Of a stretch of 64,000 nt of DNA, positions 25,644 to 34,523 are shown piece after piece. Made by a program: the position numbers and the translations under genes. Source of the DNA: Chryseosolibacter indicum (lineage in GTDB: Bacteria > Bacteroidota > Bacteroidia > Cytophagales > Cyclobacteriaceae); NCBI RefSeq assembly GCF_018598585.1, contig NZ_JAHESD010000011.1, positions 1 through 64,000 of the forward strand, written 5' to 3'. The notes below the pieces were generated by a model. It had not been told where the DNA came from, did no database searches, and worked only from the letters and a program-made list of their open reading frames with translations. Every line of letters starts with the position of its first letter. The stretch's first letter is position 1.

Positions 25644-27198
25644 AACTATTTAGCTGTATTTCTTCTCCTTCTTTATTAAGGAACTTAAATTCTATGATTG
25701 CCATTGAAGTGTCCTTTTCAAGCGTAATCCAGCGCTTGTACTTTAAATACCACTTCATACGCTGCGAGATGAAACCCTGTGTAAAATACGCATAGAGGTA
25801 TGGATGCACAGCGAGAACAAGGTTCTTCTCGTTTTGTTTTGTAACGAGATGCTCAATATTCTTCTCGATAAGATCGGAAACAAGTATTGATGCAGAGATC
25901 TTACCGGTACCATTACAAGTTGGGCAAACTTCTTTCGTAGCGATATTCATTTCAGGACGAACACGCTCGCGAGTTATTTGCATCAACCCAAACTTTGAAA
26001 GCGGGAGGACGGTAGACTTAGCTTTGTCGTCCATCATTTCCTCCTTCATCACTTTATAAATAAGCTTTTTATTATCCTGGCTCTTCATGTCAATGAAGTC
26101 CACCACGATAATACCGCCCATGTCTCTTAAACGAAGTTGCCGAGCAATTTCCTTAGCGGCCTCTACATTTACAGACAAGGCTGTTGTTTCCTGGTTCTCT
26201 TCGCGGTTAGACTTATTTCCGCTGTTTACATCTATTACGTGAAGTGCTTCAGTATGCTCGATTATTAAATAACCTCCTCCTTTTAAACTTACGGTTTGTC
26301 CGAAAGCAGACTTAATCTGTTTTTCGATTCCGTAATGTTCAAAGATCTTGGCTTTTCCATTATAGAGCTTAACAATCTTCTCTTTGTCAGGAGCGATGGT
26401 CTTGATATATGATCTAACTTCATCATACATCTTTTTATCATCGATATGAACGTTATCGAAGGATTCGTTGAGAAGATCCCTTAATAAGGAGGATGTTTTA
26501 TCCAGCTCGCCGATGATTTTTTCTCTTGCATTGCCTGTAGGGAGGCGTAACATGCCATCTTCCCAGGTCTTTACCAGATTTCTTAAGTCTTTATCGAGCT
26601 CAGCTACCTCTTTGTTTTCCGCTACTGTGCGGATGATCACGCCGAAGTTTTCCGGTTTTATAGATTGAATGAGACGGAGCAGACGCTTTCGCTCCTCGCT
26701 GCTGGTAATTTTTTTAGATACGCTTACTGCATTAGAGAAAGGCACCAATACCAGGTATCTTCCGGCTAATGACAACTCACAGGATAATCGTGGCCCTTTT
26801 GTTGAAATTGGCTCCTTAACAATCTGAACAGGTATTAACTGATTCTTAGAAAGTTGTTGTGTAATCTTTCCATGCTTATCAATATCCGGTTCTGACTGAA
26901 ATTTGTCGAGTCTTGCACCATTAATTTTTTTAGCCCTGACCAGTTTGGTAAACTTTTGAAGTGAACTAAACTGAGGGCCAAGATCTAAATAATGAAGAAA
27001 AGCATCTTTATCATAACCTACATCAATAAAGGCGGCATTTAAACCTGGCACTACTTTCTTAACCATGCCAAGGTAAATGTCACCTACGGTAAATTTGCTT
27101 TCCTCTGATTCCTGGTGAAACTCTACCAGCGTCTTGTCTTTAAGAAGGGCTATACGACATCCGTCTTGAGTGCTGCTAATGATTAGTTCATTACTCAA
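25642..27198 (-). CDS. rng: ribonuclease E/G family protein
   Basis: 518 residues, RNase G size (no long C-terminal scaffold). S1 RNA-binding domain at about 38-130 (GDIYLGMVKKVVPGLNAAFIDVGYDKDAFLH), catalytic DNase I-like region with HVIDVNSGN and GGIIVVDFIDM carrying the metal aspartates, and the zinc-link CPTCNGTG. It processes rRNA and degrades mRNA in the cytoplasm. The start is TTG (MSNELIIS), the usual N-terminus in the phylum; no ATG is in frame nearby. Follows the 29-residue basic protein gene by 89 bp. Confidence 0.93.
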   Translation of the reverse strand: MSNELIISSTQDGCRIALLKDKTLVEFHQESEESKFTVGDIYLGMVKKVVPGLNAAFIDVGYDKDAFLHYLDLGPQFSSLQKFTKLVRAKKINGARLDKFQSEPDIDKHGKITQQLSKNQLIPVQIVKEPISTKGPRLSCELSLAGRYLVLVPFSNAVSVSKKITSSEERKRLLRLIQSIKPENFGVIIRTVAENKEVAELDKDLRNLVKTWEDGMLRLPTGNAREKIIGELDKTSSLLRDLLNESFDNVHIDDKKMYDEVRSYIKTIAPDKEKIVKLYNGKAKIFEHYGIEKQIKSAFGQTVSLKGGGYLIIEHTEALHVIDVNSGNKSNREENQETTALSVNVEAAKEIARQLRLRDMGGIIVVDFIDMKSQDNKKLIYKVMKEEMMDDKAKSTVLPLSKFGLMQITRERVRPEMNIATKEVCPTCNGTGKISASILVSDLIEKNIEHLVTKQNEKNLVLAVHPYLYAYFTQGFISQRMKWYLKYKRWITLEKDTSMAIIEFKFLNKEGEEIQLNS

Positions 27199-27287
27199 AA
27201 CACAAAATGGTTAAGTTTAAATATGATGTGTATAGGAGCTCACAGATTTCTCACATCCGGAAACCTGTAAGCATCTAAAGAAGAAGA

Positions 27288-27377
27288 TTATTTCTTCTTA
27301 TGTCTGTTTTTTCTTAGACGCTTCTTACGCTTGTGCGTTGCCATTTTGTGCTTTTTTCTTTTCTTTCCGCTAGGCAT
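27288..27377 (-). CDS. AURKAIP1/COX24-domain small ribosome-associated protein
   Basis: 29 residues, more than half Lys/Arg: MPSGKKRKKHKMATHKRKK then RLRKNRHKKK. This is the extremely basic Bacteroidota protein with the AURKAIP1/COX24 domain, related in pattern to mitochondrial mS38 and mycobacterial bS22, which sit in the small ribosomal subunit near the decoding centre. It lies between the TPR gene and rng on minus, as usual in the phylum. Confidence 0.85.
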   Translation of the reverse strand: MPSGKKRKKHKMATHKRKKRLRKNRHKKK

Positions 27378-27424
27378 AGTAATGTTTTAATTTTTTTCTG
27401 CCAACATAGGCAGGTTGTTAACTA

Positions 27425-28237
27425 TTATTTTAAATCCTTTAAATAAGAATCTACTGTGGCCTGAACAGCTGGATCCTTATCCATTTGTTTTACTTTCTCG
27501 AACTGCTCTCTGGCCTTCTGTTTGTCACCGATATTCATCCATGCAATACCGAGTAACAACTGGCCCTGTATGTGAGAAGGATTTACAGAGATTAATTCTG
27601 ATAACCTTTCCACCGCTCTATCATATTGACCTGATTGAATGGATAGCATACCCATGTTAAACAGCGCCAACTGATTTTTTGGATCTTTAGCAAGTACTTC
27701 TCTAAGCATCGTAATTCCCTGCATAGGACTTTTTGAGCTTAGGTAGGTCATGGCCATTTTTGTTTTTACATCCAGGTTACCAGGTTCATCTTCCAGCACC
27801 TTTTTGTAAAACTCCTGCGCCTTCACAGCATAACTTTGTTGCTTTGAAGGGTCTAAGGCCAGTGTATAAGCCTGGTAATAATCGTCACCTGCTTTTACCT
27901 TGCTTTCCGTATTATTAAAGAACTTCGATGCCTCTTCAGCGAACCATGCAGCACTGTCAAAACGGCTTGCCTTTCGGTATAGCCCTGCTAAAGAGTCGGC
28001 AAAGATAGCATTTTTTTCATTCTGTGCATTCCCAGACCAAATCCTCCTCAATTCCTTTATACTCGCACTCACTTCCTTAGGTGCTTCTGCATGCTGTTGG
28101 ATATGGGAGACAATGGAATCTGAAGTTGTGTCTGATCCAATAGCCCGTTCATTTTCAACTACCGCTTTTGGCAATTGAAATATGATAAATATAACTACAA
28201 CAGAAGCTGCAATAAGTAGAACCCTTGTTTTAAGCAT
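27425..28237 (-). CDS. tetratricopeptide repeat protein
   Basis: 270 residues. N-terminal signal anchor (VLLIAASVVVIFIIFQLP), then helical TPR units: AGLYRKASRFDSAAWFAEEAS, VKTKMAMTYLSSKSPMQGITML, ALFNMGMLSIQSGQYDRAVERL and GQLLLGIAWMNIGDKQKAREQF. Probably a periplasmic-facing scaffold. It lies in the HU-TPR-COX24-rng run, 30 bp after HU, and may be co-expressed with HU. Confidence 0.85.
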   Translation of the reverse strand: MLKTRVLLIAASVVVIFIIFQLPKAVVENERAIGSDTTSDSIVSHIQQHAEAPKEVSASIKELRRIWSGNAQNEKNAIFADSLAGLYRKASRFDSAAWFAEEASKFFNNTESKVKAGDDYYQAYTLALDPSKQQSYAVKAQEFYKKVLEDEPGNLDVKTKMAMTYLSSKSPMQGITMLREVLAKDPKNQLALFNMGMLSIQSGQYDRAVERLSELISVNPSHIQGQLLLGIAWMNIGDKQKAREQFEKVKQMDKDPAVQATVDSYLKDLK

Positions 28238-28267
28238 AAAAAGATGGTGTGCTATAAAAATTCAGGC

Positions 28268-28585
28268 TCATCCTTGCAAATTCTTTTCAGCCAACTGTTT
28301 TACTTTCTCGCTGTTTTTGATCTTATTAATGAAAATCTTGGCGGGTTTAAAACTTGGGATATAATGTTCATCAATTACAAGAGCCGTATTGCGTGAAATG
28401 TTACGGGCAATTTTTTTCTTTCTTTTTTTATTGATGAAACTGCCGAAACCTCTGATATAAATGTTATTTCCATTTGACATGGAACTCTTAACTACAGTGA
28501 AAAACGCTTCAACAGACGCTGTAACATCAGCCTTATCCACTCCTGTTTTTTCAGCTATCTCATTAATTATATCTGCTTTGGTCAC
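28268..28585 (-). CDS. HU/IHF family DNA-binding protein
   Basis: 105 residues from the GTG at 28585, which gives the canonical start (M)TKADIINEIAEKTGV. A TTG start 13 codons upstream would lie inside the -7 promoter box, so it is unlikely. The beta-arm FGSFINKKRKKKIARNISRNT and the DNA-bending loop are intact; the C-terminal tail after FKPAKIFINKI is about 15 residues longer than in E. coli HU. A nucleoid protein. Divergent from mutY. Confidence 0.93.
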   Translation of the reverse strand: MTKADIINEIAEKTGVDKADVTASVEAFFTVVKSSMSNGNNIYIRGFGSFINKKRKKKIARNISRNTALVIDEHYIPSFKPAKIFINKIKNSEKVKQLAEKNLQG

Positions 28586-28621
28586 GGTGCTATATTTAAG
28601 TCTTAAAAAATTTCGGGAGGG

Positions 28622-28651
28622 CAAATTTAGTGGCCCCTGTCAGATTAAAAA
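28622..28651 (-). promoter_or_regulatory. candidate promoter of the HU operon
   Basis: TAAATTTG on minus (28629-28622) is an exact -7 box; 19 bases upstream the -33 reads TTT instead of TTG. It leaves a leader of about 30 bases before the GTG start. Confidence 0.45.
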
Positions 28652-28682
28652 ATGAATATTGAAAAAATTGATTATCAAGCGG

Positions 28683-29747
28683 ATGGACAAACGCTATTTC
28701 TCGGATAAAATCGTTGAGTGGTACCAGGAAAACAGAAGAATGCTTCCCTGGCGGCAGACAAAAGATCCGTATAAAATATGGCTATCTGAAGTCATTCTGC
28801 AACAAACGCGGGTTAATCAGGGCTTGCCTTATTATTTAAGGTTTACAGAAACTTTTCCGACTGTAACTGCTCTTGCCAATGCCTCAGAACAAGAAGTGCT
28901 TAGGTTATGGCAGGGTTTAGGATATTACTCTCGTGCCCGCAATCTTCACAAATGCGCTAAAGTTGTAAGTAAAGATCATCATGGCACTTTCCCAAAAACT
29001 TTTGAAGAACTAAAAAAGCTACCAGGAATTGGTGAGTACACTGCTGCTGCTATTGCTTCCATTGCTCATTACGAAGCCGTAGCTGTAGTTGATGGGAATG
29101 TTTTCAGGGTTTTAAGCCGGATTTTTGGTATAGATACGCCAATTAACACAACGGAGGGCAAGAAAGTATTTGCAGAACTGGCAAACAAGCTGATTCCTGA
29201 AACCTCGCCAGACATTTATAATCAGGCGGTAATGGAGTTCGGTGCAATGTATTGCGTGCCTAAAAATCCTTTATGCGCTGAGTGTATTTTCAAAACACAG
29301 TGTACGGCTTACGAAAAAGGACTACAGAATTTACTTCCTGTAAAAATTAAAGGAAAGGAAAGTAGAAAGCGATACTTCTATTATGTAGTTATCCAAAAAG
29401 GTGAGAACTCATTATTGATGAAAAAGCGCGTTGAAAAAGATATTTGGTTTGGCTTGTATGATTTTCCTTTAATTGAATCCACTAAACCAATCCGTGCAGA
29501 TAAAGTTATAGAAAAAACGACGGCATTATATCCAATATATAGAGTAAGTGAGTCAGTTACAGTTTCCGACCTCTACAAACATGTACTCACACACCAAACT
29601 ATTTTTTGCAAATTCATTATCATAAAAACTTCTCGAAATATGCCGGCGCCTGAAAAATCGATGAAATTCTATTCATTATCTAAGGTGGGCGACCTACCGA
29701 AACCTGTTCTTATTTCTAAGTTTCTTAAAAAATCATATCTTTTGTAG
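28683..29747 (+). CDS. mutY: A/G-specific adenine glycosylase
   Basis: 354 residues from ATG 28683 (MDKRYFSDKIVEWY); TTG at 28659 is an alternative. HhH-GPD domain with LPWRQTKDPYKIWLSEVILQQTR, the catalytic glutamate in SEVILQQT and aspartate in VVDGNVFRVLSR; the [4Fe-4S] loop C-X6-C-X2-C-X5-C is CVPKNPLCAECIFKTQC. A C-terminal NUDIX-like domain for 8-oxoG recognition begins near 230. It removes A opposite 8-oxoG. First gene of mutY-ssb-gldE-gldD, divergent from HU. Confidence 0.95.
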   Translation: MDKRYFSDKIVEWYQENRRMLPWRQTKDPYKIWLSEVILQQTRVNQGLPYYLRFTETFPTVTALANASEQEVLRLWQGLGYYSRARNLHKCAKVVSKDHHGTFPKTFEELKKLPGIGEYTAAAIASIAHYEAVAVVDGNVFRVLSRIFGIDTPINTTEGKKVFAELANKLIPETSPDIYNQAVMEFGAMYCVPKNPLCAECIFKTQCTAYEKGLQNLLPVKIKGKESRKRYFYYVVIQKGENSLLMKKRVEKDIWFGLYDFPLIESTKPIRADKVIEKTTALYPIYRVSESVTVSDLYKHVLTHQTIFCKFIIIKTSRNMPAPEKSMKFYSLSKVGDLPKPVLISKFLKKSYLL

Positions 29748-29771
29748 TTGTCAGAACGATTGGTACTTTTG
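29742..29771 (+). promoter_or_regulatory. ssb promoter
   Basis: TTG (29742-29744), exactly 19 bases, then TACTTTTG (29764-29771): a full match to the Bacteroidota TTG-N19-TAnnTTTG promoter. The -33 element overlaps the end of mutY. The leader to the ssb ATG would be about 36 bases. Confidence 0.75.
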
Positions 29772-29811
29772 TTTTTACACGTTATTAAAAAGCAATTAAT
29801 AAACAATTTAT

Positions 29812-30255
29812 ATGTCAGGAGTTAATAAAGTGATTTTAGTCGGCCGGTTAGGTAAGGACCCGGAAGTTCGTAACCTGGATAGTGGTGCTACTGTAGCCAA
29901 TTTCACAATAGCTACATCAGAATCATATAAGGATAAAACTACGGGCGAAAAGAAAGAAATCACAGAGTGGCATAATGTTGTTCTCTGGAGAGGCTTAGCT
30001 GAAATTGCTCAACGATATTTGCACAAAGGTGACATGGTATATGTAGAAGGAAAGCTTCGCACCCGCTCGTGGGAAAAGGATGGTGTAACACGCTACACAA
30101 CCGAAGTTATTGCCGACAACATGACTATGTTAAGTACGCGCGGAAGCGGTGGTGGATACAACAATTCCGCAGATATGGGATCTCGCAGTTCTGAACGTGC
30201 AACGGAAAGTTACAGCGCTCCCGCTGATAGCGGCACCGATGATCTGCCGTTCTGA
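29812..30255 (+). CDS. ssb: single-stranded DNA-binding protein
   Basis: 147 residues. OB-fold domain 1-105 ([68 protein letters not shown]), a short Gly/Ser linker and the acidic tip DDLPF that binds partner proteins. Own promoter upstream. The gene lies between mutY and gldE, the usual order in gliding Bacteroidota. Confidence 0.96.
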   Translation: MSGVNKVILVGRLGKDPEVRNLDSGATVANFTIATSESYKDKTTGEKKEITEWHNVVLWRGLAEIAQRYLHKGDMVYVEGKLRTRSWEKDGVTRYTTEVIADNMTMLSTRGSGGGYNNSADMGSRSSERATESYSAPADSGTDDLPF

Positions 30256-30278
30256 TGTTTCACTAACTCAATAACACC

Positions 30279-31577
30279 TTGGACGAACCTCCCAGTTATA
30301 GTAAATACCTGACTTTATTTTTCGGTGACAACCTACTGTATTTATTCATTACAGTATTGTTAGTTCTGATGGCGGGTATTGTATCGGCTACAGAGGCTTC
30401 TTTGTTTTCGCTAAAACAAGAAGACCTTGAAAAGCTAAAGAATCAGAAAAAGCAGAAAGTAGTAACTAATTTGTTAGACCGACCACGCCTTGTAGTTACA
30501 GTTCTTACAGCCTGGAAGTATGTGATGCTGATTAGCGCTGCAGTAATGTTTACCATTGCTACGAGAATTCCACATGAAGTGGGTATTATATCCTTCACAT
30601 TGTTGCTCACAGTAGTATTTGCTTTTTTCAGTGTGATCATTCCAAAAATTTACGGTACATCAAACAGCTTGCGCATTGCAGGCTTGTTTGGTACCATAAG
30701 CAATAAACTCGTTACTATTACCGCGCCTTTTGTTAATCCTTTTTTAAGGATGTCTAATAAGATTGAGCGCAAGCTGGAATCTGTTGCAGCTGAAAACTCA
30801 ATTAAAGAACTGACACAGGCACTGGAACTTGCTGCTGTAGATAAGCATGCAACGGATGACCAGAAAGAAATACTTGAAGGTATTGTAAACTTTGGAACGC
30901 TTACAGTAGAAGATGTTATGCGCCCGAAGAATGAAATTAACTCTATAGATATTTCATTGAACTTTCATGATCTTCTTATATATATAAAAAAGTCGGGCTA
31001 CTCCCGAATACCTGTATACGAAGATAATGAAGACCGGGTGAGGGGCGTTCTTTACATAAAGGATTTGCTCCCATATCTTAATGAGAGCAAGAGTTTTGAA
31101 TGGAGAAGCTTTTTGAGACCTCCTTACTTTGTACCACAAACAAAGAAAATCGATTTACTTCTTAAAGACTTCCAGGAAAAGAGAGTTCACATGGCTCTTG
31201 TAACGGATGCCACAAACGCAATTGTTGGCCTTATTACGCTTGAAGATCTCATAGAGGAAATTATTGGAGAGATTCATGATGAGTTTGATGAGGTAGGAGG
31301 TTACTATAAGAAAATAGAAGACAAAACTTTTATAGTAGATAGTAAAATACCTGTTTCAGAATTCTGCAGAATTATGGATGTTGATCAATCTGTTTTTGAT
31401 AATGTAAAAAGTGAAACGGAAACACTTGGGTCGGTACTTCTTGATATACAAGACGACTTGCCTAGAAAGGGAGACCAGATTACAGTAGATCCTTTTACAT
31501 TTATTATTGAAGCCGTAGATCACAAACGAATCAAAAAAATTAAGGTACTCATTCATGAAGAGAAGGAGAGACAATAG
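30279..31577 (+). CDS. gldE: gliding motility-associated membrane protein GldE
   Basis: 432 residues. CNNM/DUF21 transmembrane domain ([27 protein letters not shown] and two further helices), a CBS pair ([17 protein letters not shown]...[48 protein letters not shown]) and a CorC_HlyC C-terminal domain. Start is TTG at 30279 ([11 protein letters not shown]); the next Met is inside the first helix. GldE overlaps gldD functionally in gliding. The TAG stop shares its last G with the first heptamer unit. Confidence 0.92.
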   Translation: MDEPPSYSKYLTLFFGDNLLYLFITVLLVLMAGIVSATEASLFSLKQEDLEKLKNQKKQKVVTNLLDRPRLVVTVLTAWKYVMLISAAVMFTIATRIPHEVGIISFTLLLTVVFAFFSVIIPKIYGTSNSLRIAGLFGTISNKLVTITAPFVNPFLRMSNKIERKLESVAAENSIKELTQALELAAVDKHATDDQKEILEGIVNFGTLTVEDVMRPKNEINSIDISLNFHDLLIYIKKSGYSRIPVYEDNEDRVRGVLYIKDLLPYLNESKSFEWRSFLRPPYFVPQTKKIDLLLKDFQEKRVHMALVTDATNAIVGLITLEDLIEEIIGEIHDEFDEVGGYYKKIEDKTFIVDSKIPVSEFCRIMDVDQSVFDNVKSETETLGSVLLDIQDDLPRKGDQITVDPFTFIIEAVDHKRIKKIKVLIHEEKERQ

Positions 31578-32337
31578 GCATTGGGCAGTGGGCATTAGGC
31601 ATTGGGTATTGGGCATTGGGTATTGGGCAGTGGGCACTGGGCAGTGGGTAGTAGGCAATGGTCAATGGTCAATGGTCAATAGGCAATTGGTAGTAGGCAG
31701 CAGGCAGTGGGCAGTGGGCAGCAGGAGATGGGTGGTTGGTAGTGGCTTTTCGTTTTCTGCTTTTTGCTTTTTGCTTTTTGCTTTCAGCTTTCTTACAGCT
31801 TGTGAGCAGAATTATCTACCTAAACCTTTGGGTTATAACAGGCTTGAACTTCCTTCGCCGGAGTATCGGTCTTTGCCAGATACGCTTCCTTATACATTTG
31901 AGTATTCCAAACATGCAAGGCTACTTGATGACACTACTGCCATTAGTGAGCGATACTGGATTGAAATTTTTTATCCTCACATAAAATCCAATGTTCACAT
32001 TACATACAAGAAGCTGAACAACAATGAAAAACTTTTACAGGAATTTATCAAGGATGCTTATACACTTACAGCTAAGCATCAAATAAAGGCATACGCTATA
32101 GACGAAGTAATAGCTACAACTCCTTCAGGAAAAACTGCAGTAATTGCCGAATTGCAAGGCGATGTACCCAGCCAGTTTCAGTTTACTATAACTGATTCGG
32201 TTGACAATTTTTTACGTGGTGCTTTATACTTTAACACACAGGTAAACAATGATTCACTGGCGCCTGCCATCGATTATATGAAGAAAGACCTTATGCATAT
32301 GATCAACACACTGCAATGGAAGAGACCTGCTAAATAA
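31555..32337 (+). CDS. gldD: gliding motility lipoprotein GldD with repeat-derived leader
   Basis: The conserved part starts at the lipobox cysteine (LTAC, codon 31801-31803): [17 protein letters not shown]... is typical GldD and runs to the stop. All upstream codons come from repeats: the heptamer array encodes a 7-residue motif (HWAVGIR-type, ~8 copies), and the hydrophobic core [16 protein letters not shown] comes from GCTTTTT repeats. The true start is unclear: ATG 31555 (overlapping gldE by 23 bases), ATG 31672 within the array, or GTG 31732. GldD is an inner/outer envelope lipoprotein of the gliding and T9SS-linked machinery. Confidence 0.85.
   Translation: MKRRRDNRHWAVGIRHWVLGIGYWAVGTGQWVVGNGQWSMVNRQLVVGSRQWAVGSRRWVVGSGFSFSAFCFLLFAFSFLTACEQNYLPKPLGYNRLELPSPEYRSLPDTLPYTFEYSKHARLLDDTTAISERYWIEIFYPHIKSNVHITYKKLNNNEKLLQEFIKDAYTLTAKHQIKAYAIDEVIATTPSGKTAVIAELQGDVPSQFQFTITDSVDNFLRGALYFNTQVNNDSLAPAIDYMKKDLMHMINTLQWKRPAK
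31577..31744. repeat. 24-unit degenerate heptamer array
   Basis: Exactly 24 contiguous 7-base units with consensus GGCAGTG / GGCATTG (variants GGTATTG, GGTAGTA, GTCAATG, GGCAGCA). No unit breaks the register over 168 bases. It starts at the gldE stop and is open in the gldD frame. The bases are G/T-rich on plus, unlike neighbouring genes. Confidence 0.92.
31746..31794. repeat. pyrimidine-rich heptamer array in the gldD signal peptide
   Basis: Seven 7-base units: CTTTTCG, TTTTCTG, CTTTTTG three times, CTTTCAG, CTTTCTT. The three identical units are the most regular. One base (G at 31745) separates this array from the G-rich one, so both share the same 7-base periodicity. They encode the hydrophobic core of the GldD signal peptide. 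Confidence 0.85.
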
Positions 32338-32617
32338 ATCCTCCGTTCTGTATTCCCTTTTCGTTATTTTTTAGTATATTAATTGACTCTTCCTGGCAGT
32401 CTATCCTGCAAATAGCCATTTTTATTTCCTGTTTCTTATCTGCTTTTGTAAACCACCAGTGGCAACCTGGGCAGGAGGCCGGCACTGTGCACGGAGTGTG
32501 GAGGATATAGCTGTAAAAAGCCGCAAGAAGCCGTGATATAGCCTGACAATAGGATTTGAGGAAGTACCTGATCTTAAAAAAAATAGATTGGAGGTAGCGA
32601 TTGACAGTATTTGTCAC
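32330..32617 (-). CDS. possible small cysteine-rich protein
   Basis: 95 codons open on minus, overlapping the gldD 3' end by 8 bases and the following gene's upstream region. It has an aromatic basic start and a cysteine pattern C-X5-C-X2-C ... C-X3-C within [16 protein letters not shown] and AICRIDC. The pattern looks meaningful, but the frame may be chance; I do not recognise it and no promoter is clear. A shorter form starting nearer the cysteines is equally possible. Confidence 0.3.
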   Translation of the reverse strand: MTNTVNRYLQSIFFKIRYFLKSYCQAISRLLAAFYSYILHTPCTVPASCPGCHWWFTKADKKQEIKMAICRIDCQEESINILKNNEKGIQNGGFI

Positions 32618-32653
32618 AAGGGGTGGTTTATTTTGTGTCTAAAAACAAGATCT

Positions 32654-33229
32654 ATGGCAATATTACGGACAGAATCTATCGTTCAGGGCTTTAGTGGCGC
32701 TGTTGGCAACCTCGTGCTGAGGCAAGTAGGTGGTAAGACCATTCTTTCCAAAGCGCCGGCCCGACCTGGAAAGCAAAGTGAACTGCAGAAGGAGAACAGG
32801 CAAAAGTTTAAGATGGCCTCTATTTATGCGAAGACTATCTTAAAAGATCCGAAGAAAAAAGCATACTATCAGCAAAAGGCTAGGAAACTAAAATTGCCCA
32901 ATGCCTATACTGCGGCGATTACGGATTACATGCGAAAAGGCGAGATCAGGGATATAGATACCCGAAAATTTAAGGGCAAAACTGGCGATGTGGTTGCTAT
33001 TAAAGTGCATAAGCAGGATTTTACTGTAAGCGAGGTTAGGGTGAAAATACTTAACGCCGCAGGCGATTTATTGGCTTCTGGCGTGGCTAAGCGAAAAGAT
33101 ACCGGCCAGTTTAGCTATAAGCTGACCACGAACATTGGTGATGTAGACAAGGTACGGATCAAGGTAGTGCTGGGTGGTTTTTTGCAAGATGAAATTTCGA
33201 AGGAAGTAACTGCATTTCTATCGCGGTAG
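32654..33229 (+). CDS. conserved-looking hypothetical protein, DUF6266-like N-terminus
   Basis: 191 residues from ATG 32654 (MAILRTESIVQGFSGAVGN). The first 45 residues, with GFSGAVGNLVLRQVGGKTI, recall the start of DUF6266 proteins (GxFSGKVGxVV..WKG); the remainder, with many lysines and a beta-rich domain (VAIKVHKQDFTVSEVRVKILNAAGD), is different. No signal peptide. Role unknown. The resemblance is weak and from memory. Confidence 0.6.
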   Translation: MAILRTESIVQGFSGAVGNLVLRQVGGKTILSKAPARPGKQSELQKENRQKFKMASIYAKTILKDPKKKAYYQQKARKLKLPNAYTAAITDYMRKGEIRDIDTRKFKGKTGDVVAIKVHKQDFTVSEVRVKILNAAGDLLASGVAKRKDTGQFSYKLTTNIGDVDKVRIKVVLGGFLQDEISKEVTAFLSR

Positions 33230-33365
33230 CAAATAAGGGATGAAACCCCGGGTATTCATTAGGAACAGAAATGCATCCTGCCTTCGTACTTTAAAGTATC
33301 AGGTTTCTTAAACTGATCTTTATTCAACAGCTATATTCAAACGGGTTTCCTTTGTATACTTGTGT

Positions 33366-34523
33366 ATGCTATCCTGTAAGTATTCTAAATTTTCTTTGCC
33401 TAAAAATATAACGTATCTCAACTGCTCCTATTTATCGCCGTTGATGAAGAGCGTTGAGAAGGCAGGTATCAGAGGTGTTCGCAGAAAGCGTAATCCAATG
33501 GATATTACGCCTGAATCATTTTTTACAGATGCAGAATTACTTCGCGAACAGTTTGCAAAACTTATCAATGCATCAGATCCTAAGCGAATTGCTATTATTC
33601 CTTCGGCATCGTATGGTATCTCTACTGTTGCAAAAAATGTTGATATAAGGAAGGACCAACATATCATTGTTGCAGCAGAGCAATTCCCCAGTAATTTTTA
33701 TCCGTGGCAGGCCTTATGTGAAGAGCGAGGTGCAGAGATTAAAGCCATAGCCCCTGAACCCGGTTTGACTGGCAGGGGAAAGAAGTGGAATGAAAAAATA
33801 CTGAATGCCATTAATGCACAAACGAAGTTGGTTGCTCTTGCCCATACACATTGGGCAGATGGAACAAAGTTTGATCTTGAAGCAATTAGGAAAAGAACAA
33901 CTGAGGTTGGCGCTTTGCTGGTTATAGACGGAACACAATCTGTTGGTGCCTTACCCTTTGATGTAGAAAAAATAAAACCTGATGCATTGATATGTGCTGG
34001 TTATAAATGGTTGTTAGGGCCTTATGGAATCGGTCTTGCTTACTACGGGGAGAACTTTAATAACGGCAAGCCCCTTGAAGAAAACTGGATTAGCAGGTTG
34101 AACAGCGAAGACTTCTCCAAACTTATCTCTTACGAAAAAAATTATCAGCCAGGAGCTTTAAGATATGATGTTGGCGAAAGAAGTAATTTTATTCTTGTGC
34201 CTATGATGATAAAAGCGCTTTCGCAACTCAACAGATGGCATGTAGAAAACATACAGGAGTATTGTGCTTCAATAACAGCTAAGGCTATTGACAGATTAAA
34301 GGAAAAAGATTTTTGGGTAGAAGATGAACAATATAGAGGTGCACATCTTATCGGTGTTAGAATACCCAAAGAAATGGATATCGAGAAATTAAAACAGACC
34401 CTTCTTAAGAATAAAGTATATGTATCTTTCAGAGGTGACGCCATTCGCGTAGCACCCAACGTATACAATGATGAGAGTGACTTGAAAAAACTGGTGAAGG
34501 TGCTTACAGCACAAACTAAATGA
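33366..34523 (+). CDS. class V aminotransferase family protein
   Basis: 385 residues from ATG 33366 (a TTG two codons earlier is also open). PLP fold type I of the cysteine-desulfurase/isopenicillin-epimerase group: the cofactor aspartate in LLVIDGTQSVGALPFD, Schiff-base lysine in CAGYKWLLGPYGIG, and HTHWADG for the substrate side. Reaction not predictable (desulfurase, selenocysteine lyase or epimerase). The stop overlaps the start of the next gene by ATGA, so translation is probably coupled to an exporter. Confidence 0.85.
   Translation: MLSCKYSKFSLPKNITYLNCSYLSPLMKSVEKAGIRGVRRKRNPMDITPESFFTDAELLREQFAKLINASDPKRIAIIPSASYGISTVAKNVDIRKDQHIIVAAEQFPSNFYPWQALCEERGAEIKAIAPEPGLTGRGKKWNEKILNAINAQTKLVALAHTHWADGTKFDLEAIRKRTTEVGALLVIDGTQSVGALPFDVEKIKPDALICAGYKWLLGPYGIGLAYYGENFNNGKPLEENWISRLNSEDFSKLISYEKNYQPGALRYDVGERSNFILVPMMIKALSQLNRWHVENIQEYCASITAKAIDRLKEKDFWVEDEQYRGAHLIGVRIPKEMDIEKLKQTLLKNKVYVSFRGDAIRVAPNVYNDESDLKKLVKVLTAQTK

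Noticed and set aside
31356-31658. Minus-strand protein with PTAQC-type repeats
   Set aside because: It is only the reverse reading of the heptamer array plus gldE, with no support as a gene.
31577-31744. CRISPR array
   Set aside because: The units are contiguous 7-mers without spacers, and no cas gene is present.
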